Below are positions 1 to 6,175 of a stretch of DNA of 6,720 nucleotides, piece after piece (positions within the stretch are counted from its first letter, which is position 1; every line of letters begins with the position of its first letter). The DNA is taken from positions 1 through 6,720 of the forward strand of contig JAPYQV010000154.1 in assembly GCA_029937205.1 (NCBI GenBank), given 5' to 3'. The notes under the pieces are model-generated. The model did not search any database, had not been told where the DNA came from, and saw only the letters and a program-made list of their open reading frames with translations. The DNA comes from Alphaproteobacteria bacterium. GTDB taxonomy: Bacteria > Pseudomonadota > Alphaproteobacteria > UBA828. The position numbers were made by a program, and so were the translations under genes.

Positions 1-548
1 ATCACGGTCTGACATTTGGCGAAACATTTGGCGACTTTGCCTTCACCACGAAAATCCGCGCCGTGGGCTTACGCGATTTCGGCCCGGCCCTGGCGCCGAT
101 GGCGGCATGGAATCTGCTTCAGGGTGTCGAGACCTTGCCGCTCCGCATGGAGCGCCACTGCAGCAACGCGCAGAAAGTTGCCGAGTATCTTGAGGCGCAT
201 GCGCAAGTATCTTGGGTTTCCTACCCGGGGCTGGAGTCAAGTCCGTACCGGGAATTGGCGGCAAAATATCTGCCCAAGGGGTGTGGCGCGGTGTTCACGC
301 TCGGTCTCAAGGGCGGCTATGACGCCGGCGTTAAGTTCGTCGAAAAGGTCTCCATGTTTTCCCATCTCGCCAATATTGGCGATACGCGCAGCCTGATCAT
401 TCACCCGGCCTCAACAACCCACCGCCAGTTGACCGAAGAGCAATTGGAGGGCGCCGGCGTCGGGCCGGATGTGGTTCGCCTCTCGATCGGCATCGAGACA
501 ATCGACGACATCATCGCCGATTTGGATCAGGCCTTGGCAACGCTTTAA
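1..548 (+). CDS. metY: O-acetylhomoserine sulfhydrylase family enzyme (MetY type), 3' part only
   Basis: This is the C-terminal 181 residues of a Cys/Met-metabolism PLP-dependent enzyme, read in the frame that begins at base 3. The frame is open through the left window edge, so the true start and the PLP-binding lysine lie outside. The visible part has the family's late landmarks: HGLTFGETFGDFAF, LRDFGPALAP, a LETLPLRMERH segment, SHLANIGDTRSLIIHPASTTH, and a closing VRLSIGIETIDDIIADLDQAL. In this family such segments line the active site and subunit contacts. The likely reaction joins O-acetylhomoserine with sulfide (or methanethiol) to give homocysteine (or methionine) in the cytoplasm. O-succinylhomoserine sulfhydrylase or cystathionine gamma-synthase are less likely, because the ANIGDTRSLIIHPASTTH pattern followed by an acidic HRQLTEEQ is typical of MetY. 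The gene ends with TAA at 546-548, directly against the convergent acetyltransferase gene, with no spacer for a terminator. Confidence 0.88.
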   Translation, partial: HGLTFGETFGDFAFTTKIRAVGLRDFGPALAPMAAWNLLQGVETLPLRMERHCSNAQKVAEYLEAHAQVSWVSYPGLESSPYRELAAKYLPKGCGAVFTLGLKGGYDAGVKFVEKVSMFSHLANIGDTRSLIIHPASTTHRQLTEEQLEGAGVGPDVVRLSIGIETIDDIIADLDQALATL

Positions 549-1026
549 GCGTCGCCGCTGAGCTCGCGGGCGTAACAAATAGCTTCGTCCACCGCGACAC
601 CGCTATAGGCGGCGATGGGGTAAATGCCAGCTCGCTGTAGAGCGCCTGCGCGGCGCGCCATTCCGGCAGGGTATGCAGTACCATGCGCTCGTAGCCAAAT
701 GCGCGAGCCTCCTTCATGGCGCGCTCGACCAAAGACCGGGCGATGCCGTGGCGGCGATATTCCGGGCGGACGAAAAGCCGGGCCATTTCCGCCTCTCCGG
801 TACCCAGGCGCGAAAAGGCAACACCACCGGCAATCGATTCGCCGCTTTCTGCCAAAAAATAGCCGCTATCCTCACGGTCATAGGGCGCCGGCAGTCCGTC
901 GAGGGCGGCTTCAACTTCCTCTTTGCAGGCGGACCGATCGATGGTCTCGATATATTCCTGGATCAGAGCCGCAATAGCCGCGAGATCGCCTGAAAACCGA
1001 GCGTGACGAATGGTTAATTTATGCAT
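511..1026 (-). CDS. GNAT family N-acetyltransferase, probable 3' frameshift
   Basis: The open frame encodes 171 residues. It looks like a small cytoplasmic GNAT acetyltransferase that moves an acetyl group from acetyl-CoA to an unknown amine. The N-terminus (KLTIRHAR, then a helix LAAIAALIQEYIE) is the usual first strand and helix. Residues 56-73 form the central strands, 80-88 (EMARLFVRP) the strand before the CoA loop, and RRHGIA at 91-96 is the acetyl-CoA pyrophosphate-binding motif. WRAAQALYSELAFT at 123-136 is the late helix and turn that normally reads F/LYxxLGF. After residue 136 the reading becomes unlike the family (many P, S, T, R), and it runs through the metY stop. Adding one base to the G tract at 617-620 gives instead FTPIAAYSGVAVDEAICYAREL and a stop at 545-547, a normal GNAT ending of about 160 residues. 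The gene is therefore either mutated at its 3' end or carries a sequence error. The ATG start is preceded by AGG eight bases upstream. The substrate cannot be told. Confidence 0.82.
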   Translation of the reverse strand: MHKLTIRHARFSGDLAAIAALIQEYIETIDRSACKEEVEAALDGLPAPYDREDSGYFLAESGESIAGGVAFSRLGTGEAEMARLFVRPEYRRHGIARSLVERAMKEARAFGYERMVLHTLPEWRAAQALYSELAFTPSPPIAVSRWTKLFVTPASSAATLKALPRPDPNRR

Positions 1027-1137
1027 GCCCCTAGCCTGTCGATTTATGTCTCGGCCATTATTTCACCGATTGGCTTAAATCACCTATTAAAATAGCGGAT
1101 GTCGCCCGCAACAGAAGCGGTTAAAATTTCGCTGAAC

Positions 1138-1166
1138 TTGTAAGATTCTCCTGATTTCGGTACAAG
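1138..1166 (+). promoter_or_regulatory. Candidate ispH promoter within an inverted repeat
   Basis: TTGTAA at 1138-1143 and TACAAG at 1161-1166 are separated by 17 bases. Each matches four of six positions of the sigma-70 consensus boxes. The same bases form a 6-bp inverted repeat, CTTGTA at 1137-1142 and TACAAG at 1161-1166, which could instead be a regulator binding site. Transcription from this promoter would start near 1173, leaving a short leader before the ispH start. This is a weak match, seen by eye only. Confidence 0.25.
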
Positions 1167-1178
1167 AACCGGGAGAAT
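1145..1178 (+). promoter_or_regulatory. Nested hairpin upstream of ispH
   Basis: ATTCTCC at 1145-1151 can pair with GGAGAAT at 1172-1178 (7 bp). Inside it CGGT at 1158-1161 pairs with ACCG at 1168-1171 around a six-base loop. The 3' arms are contiguous, while the 5' side has a six-base bulge at 1152-1157. No T tract follows, so it is not an intrinsic terminator. If the transcript starts upstream of 1145, the structure would lie 22 bases before the ispH start and would hide the GGGAG at 1171-1175. If transcription starts near 1173, the hairpin cannot form in RNA. Confidence 0.3.
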
Positions 1179-1189
1179 AATCATGGATT

Positions 1190-1193
1190 GAGG
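1190..1193 (+). promoter_or_regulatory. ispH ribosome binding site overlapping a two-codon frame
   Basis: GAGG at 1190-1193 sits seven bases before the ATG at 1201 and supports that start. It overlaps the TGA (1189-1191) of a minimal reading frame ATG-GAT-TGA at 1183-1191. That frame has its own GGGAG at 1171-1175 seven bases upstream, and it is in phase with ispH. The mini frame could tune ispH initiation, or be the remnant of an older, longer N-terminus closed by a stop. Confidence 0.5.
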
Positions 1194-1200
1194 CCATTCG

Positions 1201-2175
1201 ATGCAGGTAATTTTAGCGGAGCCAAGGGGTTTTTGCGCTGGCGTCGAGCGGGCCATCGAAATTGTCGAGCGCGCCATCGAAGTTTACGGCCCGCCGATCT
1301 ATGTCCGCCACGAAATCGTCCACAACAAACGTGTCGTGGCCGAGCTCCGGGAAAAGGGCGCGATCTTCGTCGACGAAGTGAGCGAGGTCCCGGAAGGCGC
1401 GGTAACGATATTCAGCGCCCATGGCGTTTCCGAGGATGTCGAGATGCAGGCGCGTGAGCGCGGCCTGCCGGTGATCGACGCGACCTGCCCGCTGGTCGCC
1501 AAAGTGCATATTGAAGCGCAGCGCTATGAAAGCGAGGGCGATGAGGTGATCCTGATTGGCCATGAGGGCCATCCCGAAGTCGAAGGCACCAGCGGCCGGC
1601 TGAAAAAGGGACCGCAAATCGTCGCCACGGCAGAGGATGTACAGTCCATCAGCGTCAGCAACCCCGACCGGGTCGCCTATGTGACGCAGACCACGCTCAG
1701 CGTCGATGATACGCGCGACGTCATCGAGGCGCTGAAGAAGCGCTTTCCCAAAATCTCCGGTCCTGACGTGAAAGACATTTGCTACGCCACGCAAAACAGG
1801 CAGGCCGCCGTACGCGCCCTGGCCGAAGACGTTCAGCTCATTCTGGTAGTCGGCGCGCGCAACAGTTCGAACTCCAACCGACTGCGCGAGATTGGCGAGG
1901 AAATGGGCGTGCCGACCTATTTGATCGAGGATGCCAGCGACCTCAACCATGGCTGGTTCGAAGGCGTCGAGCGCGTCGGCGTGACGGCGGGCGCATCGTC
2001 GCCGGAGCAATTGGTGCGCGAGCTATTCGACAAGCTGCGCGAATTCTCCACAGTTGAGTTAAAGTTCCAGAACGGCATCAAGGAGCGCGTGCGCTTCAAG
2101 CTGCCGGAGGAACTGGTGCGGTCCGGCGAGGACGGCCGCACGCCGGGGCGCGATCACATTACCGCGCCGCAATAG
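1201..2175 (+). CDS. ispH: 4-hydroxy-3-methylbut-2-enyl diphosphate reductase (IspH/LytB)
   Basis: This 324-residue protein catalyses the last step of the MEP pathway. It reduces HMBPP to isopentenyl and dimethylallyl diphosphate on a [4Fe-4S] cluster in the cytoplasm. The three cluster cysteines are present: C12 in RGFCAGV, C96 in DATCPLV and C194 in DICYATQNRQ. Substrate-binding residues also match the family: H41 (VHN), H74 (FSAHGVS), H124 with the catalytic E126 in GHEGHPEVEG, the TQTTLSVDD segment at 162-170, NSSNSNRL at 221-228, and S266 in TAGASSPE. The length is normal for the family and all visible active-site residues are intact. The ATG at 1201 places C12 exactly as in well-studied homologues and has GAGG seven bases upstream. 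The gene lies 38 bases before hpnH on the same strand, so the two are probably co-transcribed. That couples C5 precursor supply to hopanoid side-chain formation. Confidence 0.98.
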   Translation: MQVILAEPRGFCAGVERAIEIVERAIEVYGPPIYVRHEIVHNKRVVAELREKGAIFVDEVSEVPEGAVTIFSAHGVSEDVEMQARERGLPVIDATCPLVAKVHIEAQRYESEGDEVILIGHEGHPEVEGTSGRLKKGPQIVATAEDVQSISVSNPDRVAYVTQTTLSVDDTRDVIEALKKRFPKISGPDVKDICYATQNRQAAVRALAEDVQLILVVGARNSSNSNRLREIGEEMGVPTYLIEDASDLNHGWFEGVERVGVTAGASSPEQLVRELFDKLREFSTVELKFQNGIKERVRFKLPEELVRSGEDGRTPGRDHITAPQ

Positions 2176-2213
2176 ACAGACAAGATTGAAGAGCCGAAAG
2201 GGCGCACCCGAAT

Positions 2214-3389
2214 ATGTCCGTACCCATCATTCAGCAGATCCGCGTTGGCGCCTATGTTCTGTCCAAGCGCCTCAAACGGACCAAGCGCTATCCCCTGGTA
2301 CTGATGCTGGAGCCCTTGTTCCGCTGTAATCTCGCCTGTCCGGGCTGCGGCAAAATCGATTATCCGTCGACGATTTTGGACCAGCGCCTGAGTCTCGAGG
2401 ATTGCCTCGCCGCGGTCGATGAATGCGGCGCACCTATTGTGTCCATCCCGGGCGGCGAGCCGCTCATTCATCCGGAGATGAAAGAGATCGTCGCAGGCAT
2501 CGTGGCACGCAGGAAATTCGTCTACCTCTGCACTAATGCCCTGTTGCTCGCTAAAAAACTCGATCAATACACGCCGAGCCCCTATTTGACTTTCTCCATT
2601 CACTTGGACGGGCTGGAAGAAGCGCACGACAAGGCGGTCGCTCAAAAAGGCACGTTTAAGCGCGCTGTCGCCGCCATCAAAGAAGCCCAGGCGCGCGGCT
2701 TTCGCGTCAATATCAATTCCACCCTGTTCGATGGCCATGAGGCCGAAGAGGTGGCTGAGTTTTTCGATTTCGTCACCAACGATTTGAAGATTGACGCGAT
2801 CACCGTTTCACCCGGCTATTCTTATGAGCGCGCGCCCGACCAGGAGCATTTCCTCAACCGCGCCAAAACCAAAGCGCTGTTCCGCGATGTTTTCCGCCGG
2901 GGAAAGAATAAAAAATGGCACTTTAGCCAATCCAGCCTGTTCCTTAATTTCCTCGCCGGCAACGAAACCTACGAATGCATGCCGTGGGGCAACCCGACGC
3001 GCAATATTTTCGGCTGGCAAAAGCCGTGCTACCTATTGGGCGAAGGCTACACCAAGACATTTCGTGAACTTATGGAAGACACGGAATGGGACAAATACGG
3101 CACCGGGAAATACGAGAAATGCGCTGATTGTATGGTCCATTGCGGCTATGAGGCGACCGCCGTCGAAGATACCCTGTCGCATCCTCTGAAGGCTCTAATG
3201 GTGAATTTGCGCGGCGTGCGGACGGAAGGCAAATTGGCGCCTGAAATCGATCTCGAGAAAGCCCGGCCGGCGGAATATCTCTTCGAAACACATGTCGAGA
3301 CCATGCTCACCGATCTTGAAGGCGGCGATGCCCCGCCCTCACCCGACGGCGCGAAAAAGCGGAGCGCTCCGGCGAGCCACGCGGCGTAG
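2214..3389 (+). CDS. hpnH: Adenosyl-hopene transferase HpnH (radical SAM)
   Basis: This 391-residue radical SAM enzyme makes adenosylhopane by adding a 5'-deoxyadenosyl radical from SAM to hopene, the first step of C35 bacteriohopanepolyol synthesis. The radical SAM cluster motif CX3CX2C is at C38, C42 and C45 (RCNLACPGC), with the SAM-binding GGEP at 80-83. C106 (YLCTN) coincides in number with the cysteine reported as the hydrogen donor in the Zymomonas HpnH. The C-terminal half has the family's cysteine-bearing domain: YECMPWGNPTRN, FGWQKPCYLLGEGY, and EKCADCMVHCGYEAT with C303, C306 and C310. Residues from about 370 on are a hydrophilic tail rich in P, S, A and K. The ATG at 2214 is preceded by AAGGG about 11 bases upstream, a modest binding site. 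It follows ispH by 38 bases, probably in one transcript. The last 51 bases overlap the end of hpnG on the other strand, which encodes the next enzyme in the pathway. Confidence 0.97.
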   Translation: MSVPIIQQIRVGAYVLSKRLKRTKRYPLVLMLEPLFRCNLACPGCGKIDYPSTILDQRLSLEDCLAAVDECGAPIVSIPGGEPLIHPEMKEIVAGIVARRKFVYLCTNALLLAKKLDQYTPSPYLTFSIHLDGLEEAHDKAVAQKGTFKRAVAAIKEAQARGFRVNINSTLFDGHEAEEVAEFFDFVTNDLKIDAITVSPGYSYERAPDQEHFLNRAKTKALFRDVFRRGKNKKWHFSQSSLFLNFLAGNETYECMPWGNPTRNIFGWQKPCYLLGEGYTKTFRELMEDTEWDKYGTGKYEKCADCMVHCGYEATAVEDTLSHPLKALMVNLRGVRTEGKLAPEIDLEKARPAEYLFETHVETMLTDLEGGDAPPSPDGAKKRSAPASHAA

Positions 3390-4136
3390 GGCACCGAACG
3401 CGATACGCGCATCCAGCGCCAGCGACAACAGCTCGAACAATTCCCATGGCCGGACCGAGAGGCTGCGTAACACCCGGCCCGGAGAGGTCCGCCCGGCCGG
3501 CGTAATCCCGGCCAACGCCGATTGCGGGATCGATCGGTTCGACGGATCGGAAACCACCCGTAGCACCAGGAACGGGATGCCCGCCGCTTTGGCGGCCTCG
3601 GCCACGGCATGGCTCTCCATGTCGCAAGCCAATCCTTGGGTCTGGGCATAGAGGCTCAACTTCTCGGCCGGCCTGGTGACCGCCCGGTTAACGCCGACAA
3701 TACTGCCGCTCCAAGATTTACCGCCGAGCAGCGCAAGCAACTGCGCGCGCAATTCCGGATCGGCCTCGAACTGCGCATCCGGTACCGTTTTTTTTTCCTC
3801 AGGCGTGTCGGAATCTTCCTGGCGAAACACACTTCCCAATCCTTGCAGGGGGGAGCGCCTTGAGGTCGTCGGAAAGGGTTGCTGCCAGGATAAGACACGC
3901 TCGGCAACAATCACGGAACCCGGACCGAGGCGCGGATCGAGTCCGCCGGCGAGGCCGATGCTGATAAGTGAATCGGCGCCGGCAGACACGAGCTCGCGTG
4001 ATATCTCTCCGGCCCGTAGGGTATTTGCGCCCGAGAGAGAAATCGAATTGGTGATGCCTGCCGCCCGCAGGCAACGCGCCTCACTCTCCATGCCGCATAT
4101 GAAGGCGGTATTGCGAAAGCCCGGGGACGCCGGCAC
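3339..4136 (-). CDS. hpnG: Hopanoid-associated phosphorylase HpnG (adenosylhopane phosphorylase)
   Basis: This 265-residue protein belongs to the nucleoside phosphorylase (PNP/MTAN-like) fold. HpnG is known to remove adenine from adenosylhopane, leading to ribosylhopane in the bacteriohopanepolyol pathway. The visible motifs are an N-terminal strand AFICGMESEA (11-20), SIGLAGGLDP at 59-68 (the glycine-rich phosphate region), and CDMESHAVAEAA at 171-182. The last carries the MES motif that holds the ribose. FLVLRVVSDPS at 189-199 is followed by a basic helical tail (WELFELLSLALDARIAFGALRR). Residues about 84-118 look like an extra hydrophilic loop, which contains an A9 tract in the gene (complement of 3788-3796). 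The start is GTG at 4136, because the next ATG (residue 16) would cut the first strand. An AGGA overlapping the shc stop supports it. The 13-base gap to shc suggests translational coupling. The 3' end overlaps hpnH tail-to-tail by 51 bases. Confidence 0.94.
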   Translation of the reverse strand: MPASPGFRNTAFICGMESEARCLRAAGITNSISLSGANTLRAGEISRELVSAGADSLISIGLAGGLDPRLGPGSVIVAERVLSWQQPFPTTSRRSPLQGLGSVFRQEDSDTPEEKKTVPDAQFEADPELRAQLLALLGGKSWSGSIVGVNRAVTRPAEKLSLYAQTQGLACDMESHAVAEAAKAAGIPFLVLRVVSDPSNRSIPQSALAGITPAGRTSPGRVLRSLSVRPWELFELLSLALDARIAFGALRRVARRSAPLFRAVG

Positions 4137-4147
4137 GGAATGCGGGT

Positions 4148-4152
4148 TCCTA
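4148..4152 (-). promoter_or_regulatory. hpnG ribosome binding site overlapping the shc stop codon
   Basis: On the minus strand the shc stop TAG (4150-4152) is part of TAGGA, giving an AGGA Shine-Dalgarno at 4148-4151. It lies 11 bases before the GTG start of hpnG. This favours the GTG over internal ATGs and suggests that ribosomes finishing shc help start hpnG. Confidence 0.55.
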
Positions 4153-6147
4153 CATTCCGTAGCGTGTTTGCGGGTCGTCTTGTTCTTTTAGGGAACGGTA
4201 GCGGGCCAGCGCCCAGAGCGGAAAATAGGCGCTGTAGCCGTGGTAACGGAGATAAAACACGCGCGGAAATCCCACGGCGGTATATTCCGACTCATCCCAT
4301 TTGGCGCCGCTGCGCTCACTCTTCAGGAGGAAATTGACGCCGCGCTTCACCGCATCGTTGTCGACCTCCCCCGCCGCCATCAGAGCCAGCACGGCCCAGG
4401 CAGTTTGCGATGGCGTACTCTCTTTGGTGAAAGAGTTTTCCGTTCTTTCGGGATAGTAGCTCTCGCCCGTTTCGCCCCAGCCGCCATCGTCGCGCTGTTT
4501 CGATTCAAGCCAAGCAACCGCCTTGCGGACAGGCTGCGATTCGGGCGCGACATCCGAGATGGCGAGGGCGCAGAGAGCCGACCAGGTGCCGTAGACATAA
4601 TTGGTTCCCCAGCGTCCGAACCACGAGCCGTCTTCTTCCTGCTCGCTGAGCAGATAATCGATACCCTTGCGCAGAACAGGATGGTCCGGCGCATGGCCAA
4701 GCTGGGCCAGGAAACCAACACAGCGCGCACTGACATCGACGGTCGGCGGATCGAGCAGCGCACCATGATCGGCGAAGGGAATGTGATTGAGATAATATTT
4801 ATCGTTCTCGGCGTCGAATGAACCCCAGCCGCCATTGGAGCTCTGCATGGCCTCGATCCATTCGGCGGCGCGGCGTACCGGTTCGGCGTATTTTTCTTCG
4901 TCGGCCCGGTGCAGCGCCATGGCGACGACAGCCGTATCGTCCACATCGGGATAGAAATCATTGTTGTATTGAAACGCCCAACCGCCAGGTGCCACGGCTG
5001 GCCGGGCGTCGGCCCAATCGCCCTTGGCTTCGGTGATTTGGCGTTCAACCATCCACGCATTGGTGGGCTGCATCTCAACGCCGTCCGCCGCCTCGCCGGT
5101 CTCCATCATGGCCAACGCCGCCAGACTGGTGTCCCAGATCGGCGACATGCATGGTTGGCAATACTGGCTGTCGCCAACCGGCGTTGTCAGCAGAAGATCG
5201 AGGGAGCGCCTGACGGTGCGGCGAACTTCATGATCGCGCGGGTATCCAAGACTGTCCAAAGCCATCAGCAGATTGGCCATGGGTGGAAAGATCGCCCCCA
5301 ATCCGTCTTCCCCGTTGAGCCGGGTCAAGCACCAGGCAAGTGCCGCATCGATGCCACGGCGGCGCAGACCCATCGGCATGATGGTCTCGTAGCCCTTCAG
5401 CAGCCGGTCGATGCCAAGAAATACCCGCGCCTTGCCGACTTGCCCGTGAAAATAACCGCGCTCTTCTTCTGCCGGCGTCACAAACAGTTCGCGGATATGG
5501 ACGCCGCGTGGATTTTTGGCGCGCGGCCGATGCGTCATAAGAATCAACAACGGCACCAGCGTGGTGCGCGACCAGTAGGATATTTTACTGAGATGAAAGG
5601 GAAACCATCGCGGCAGATACATGATTTCGATCGGCATGGACGGTACCGCGCGCCACGGGACTGCACCGAACAGGGCGAGCGTGGTCCGGGTGAACACATT
5701 GCAGCGCGCCGCGCCGCCATGAGCAAGTACCGCCTCGCGCGCTTTTATCATGTGCGCGGCATTCGGATCGTCGCCGACGAGCTTTAACGCCAAATAGGCT
5801 TTGACGGTGCAGCTGATATTGAAGTCACCACCATGGAAAAGCGGCCAACCGCCATGTTCCTCTTGGCGCGAGCGGATGTAATTCGCCAGCCGTGCCTCCA
5901 CGTCATCGTCGATCTCATCAAGAAAATGATTGAGTAATATATACTCGGCGGGAATGGATGCATCGGCTTCCAGTTCGAACAGCCAATGGCCGTCGTCCTT
6001 GCGCGCCGCGCGGAGTTCGCCCGCGGCGTCCTCAATGACGCGGTTTAAATCATCGTCGGAGACAAATTCACCGGCCAAGCGCGACGGCGCATCCGCGTCG
6101 GATTGGAGCGATTGGGATATATTGTTCACGGTTCCGGCAAGGCACAA
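4150..6147 (-). CDS. shc: Squalene-hopene cyclase
   Basis: This 665-residue protein (HpnF) cyclises squalene to hop-22(29)-ene and hopanol at the membrane. The catalytic acid motif DXDD is DVDD at 401-404, just after GGWAFQYNNDFYP. Repeated QW-type motifs, which brace the alpha-barrels, appear near 95-102 (QEEHGGW), 435-442 (QSSNGGWG), 503-509 (QEEDGSW) and 551-558 (QRDDGGWG). Other family landmarks are FELEADASIPAEYILL (57-72), PIWDTSLAAL (336-345), RWGTNYVYGTW (512-522) and the C-terminal GFPRVFYLRYHGYSAYFPLWALARY (626-650). Length and content are normal for a proteobacterial cyclase. The reading frame's first start is TTG at 6147, with AGGG four bases upstream. GTG at 6129 (residue 7) is an equally possible start. 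The N-terminal 30 residues are variable in this family and do not decide it. It follows dxs by 28 bases and precedes hpnG by 13, which indicates a dxs-shc-hpnG operon. Confidence 0.98.
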   Translation of the reverse strand: MCLAGTVNNISQSLQSDADAPSRLAGEFVSDDDLNRVIEDAAGELRAARKDDGHWLFELEADASIPAEYILLNHFLDEIDDDVEARLANYIRSRQEEHGGWPLFHGGDFNISCTVKAYLALKLVGDDPNAAHMIKAREAVLAHGGAARCNVFTRTTLALFGAVPWRAVPSMPIEIMYLPRWFPFHLSKISYWSRTTLVPLLILMTHRPRAKNPRGVHIRELFVTPAEEERGYFHGQVGKARVFLGIDRLLKGYETIMPMGLRRRGIDAALAWCLTRLNGEDGLGAIFPPMANLLMALDSLGYPRDHEVRRTVRRSLDLLLTTPVGDSQYCQPCMSPIWDTSLAALAMMETGEAADGVEMQPTNAWMVERQITEAKGDWADARPAVAPGGWAFQYNNDFYPDVDDTAVVAMALHRADEEKYAEPVRRAAEWIEAMQSSNGGWGSFDAENDKYYLNHIPFADHGALLDPPTVDVSARCVGFLAQLGHAPDHPVLRKGIDYLLSEQEEDGSWFGRWGTNYVYGTWSALCALAISDVAPESQPVRKAVAWLESKQRDDGGWGETGESYYPERTENSFTKESTPSQTAWAVLALMAAGEVDNDAVKRGVNFLLKSERSGAKWDESEYTAVGFPRVFYLRYHGYSAYFPLWALARYRSLKEQDDPQTRYGM

Positions 6148-6175
6148 GCCGCCCTAAGTCTGGGCCGCCCGAGCC

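Larger units (their letters stand above)
1027..1200. promoter_or_regulatory. Divergent intergenic region between the GNAT gene and ispH
   Basis: This 174-base spacer separates two genes that point away from each other, so it should carry promoters for both. It is visibly more AT-rich than its surroundings, especially at 1041-1150. The ispH side contains the candidate promoter, hairpin and mini reading frame listed separately. On the GNAT side I see AT-rich stretches at 1076-1093 but no convincing -35/-10 pair. No small open reading frame with good coding character is present, and no tRNA-like or other RNA gene was recognised. Confidence 0.5.

Noticed and set aside
12..34. Direct repeat ACATTTGGCGA twice with a 12-base period at the left edge
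   Set aside because: It encodes TFGE-TFGD within a segment that MetY proteins normally have (F-x-E-T-F-G-x-F), so it is probably coincidental and not a repeat element.
63..65. GTG at 63 as the start of a short metY-like gene
   Set aside because: The same frame is open upstream to the window edge and already reads family sequence (HGLTFGETFGDFAF), so the gene begins outside the window.
1213..2010. Long minus-strand open frame (265 codons) opposite ispH
   Set aside because: It is fully antisense to an intact ispH, shows no recognisable motif, and is expected from codon bias in GC-rich genes.
2154..2738. Minus-strand open frame of 194 codons opposite the start of hpnH
   Set aside because: It covers the radical SAM motif region of hpnH and the ispH-hpnH gap. 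It has no recognisable domain.
3354..3371. Perfect 12-bp palindrome (3360-3371) followed on the minus strand by T5, resembling a terminator
   Set aside because: It lies before the hpnG stop codon and the possible stem is only about 4 bp. Termination there would remove the end of the hpnG message.
4909..5787. Long plus-strand open frame (292 codons) opposite shc
   Set aside because: The composition is R/H/Q-rich with no family features, and shc on the other strand is intact with all its motifs. It is a shadow frame.
6148..6170. Repeated GCCGCCC (6148-6154 and 6164-6170) in the dxs-shc gap
   Set aside because: Seven-base direct repeats are expected by chance in GC-rich spacers. One copy simply contains the possible shc binding site.
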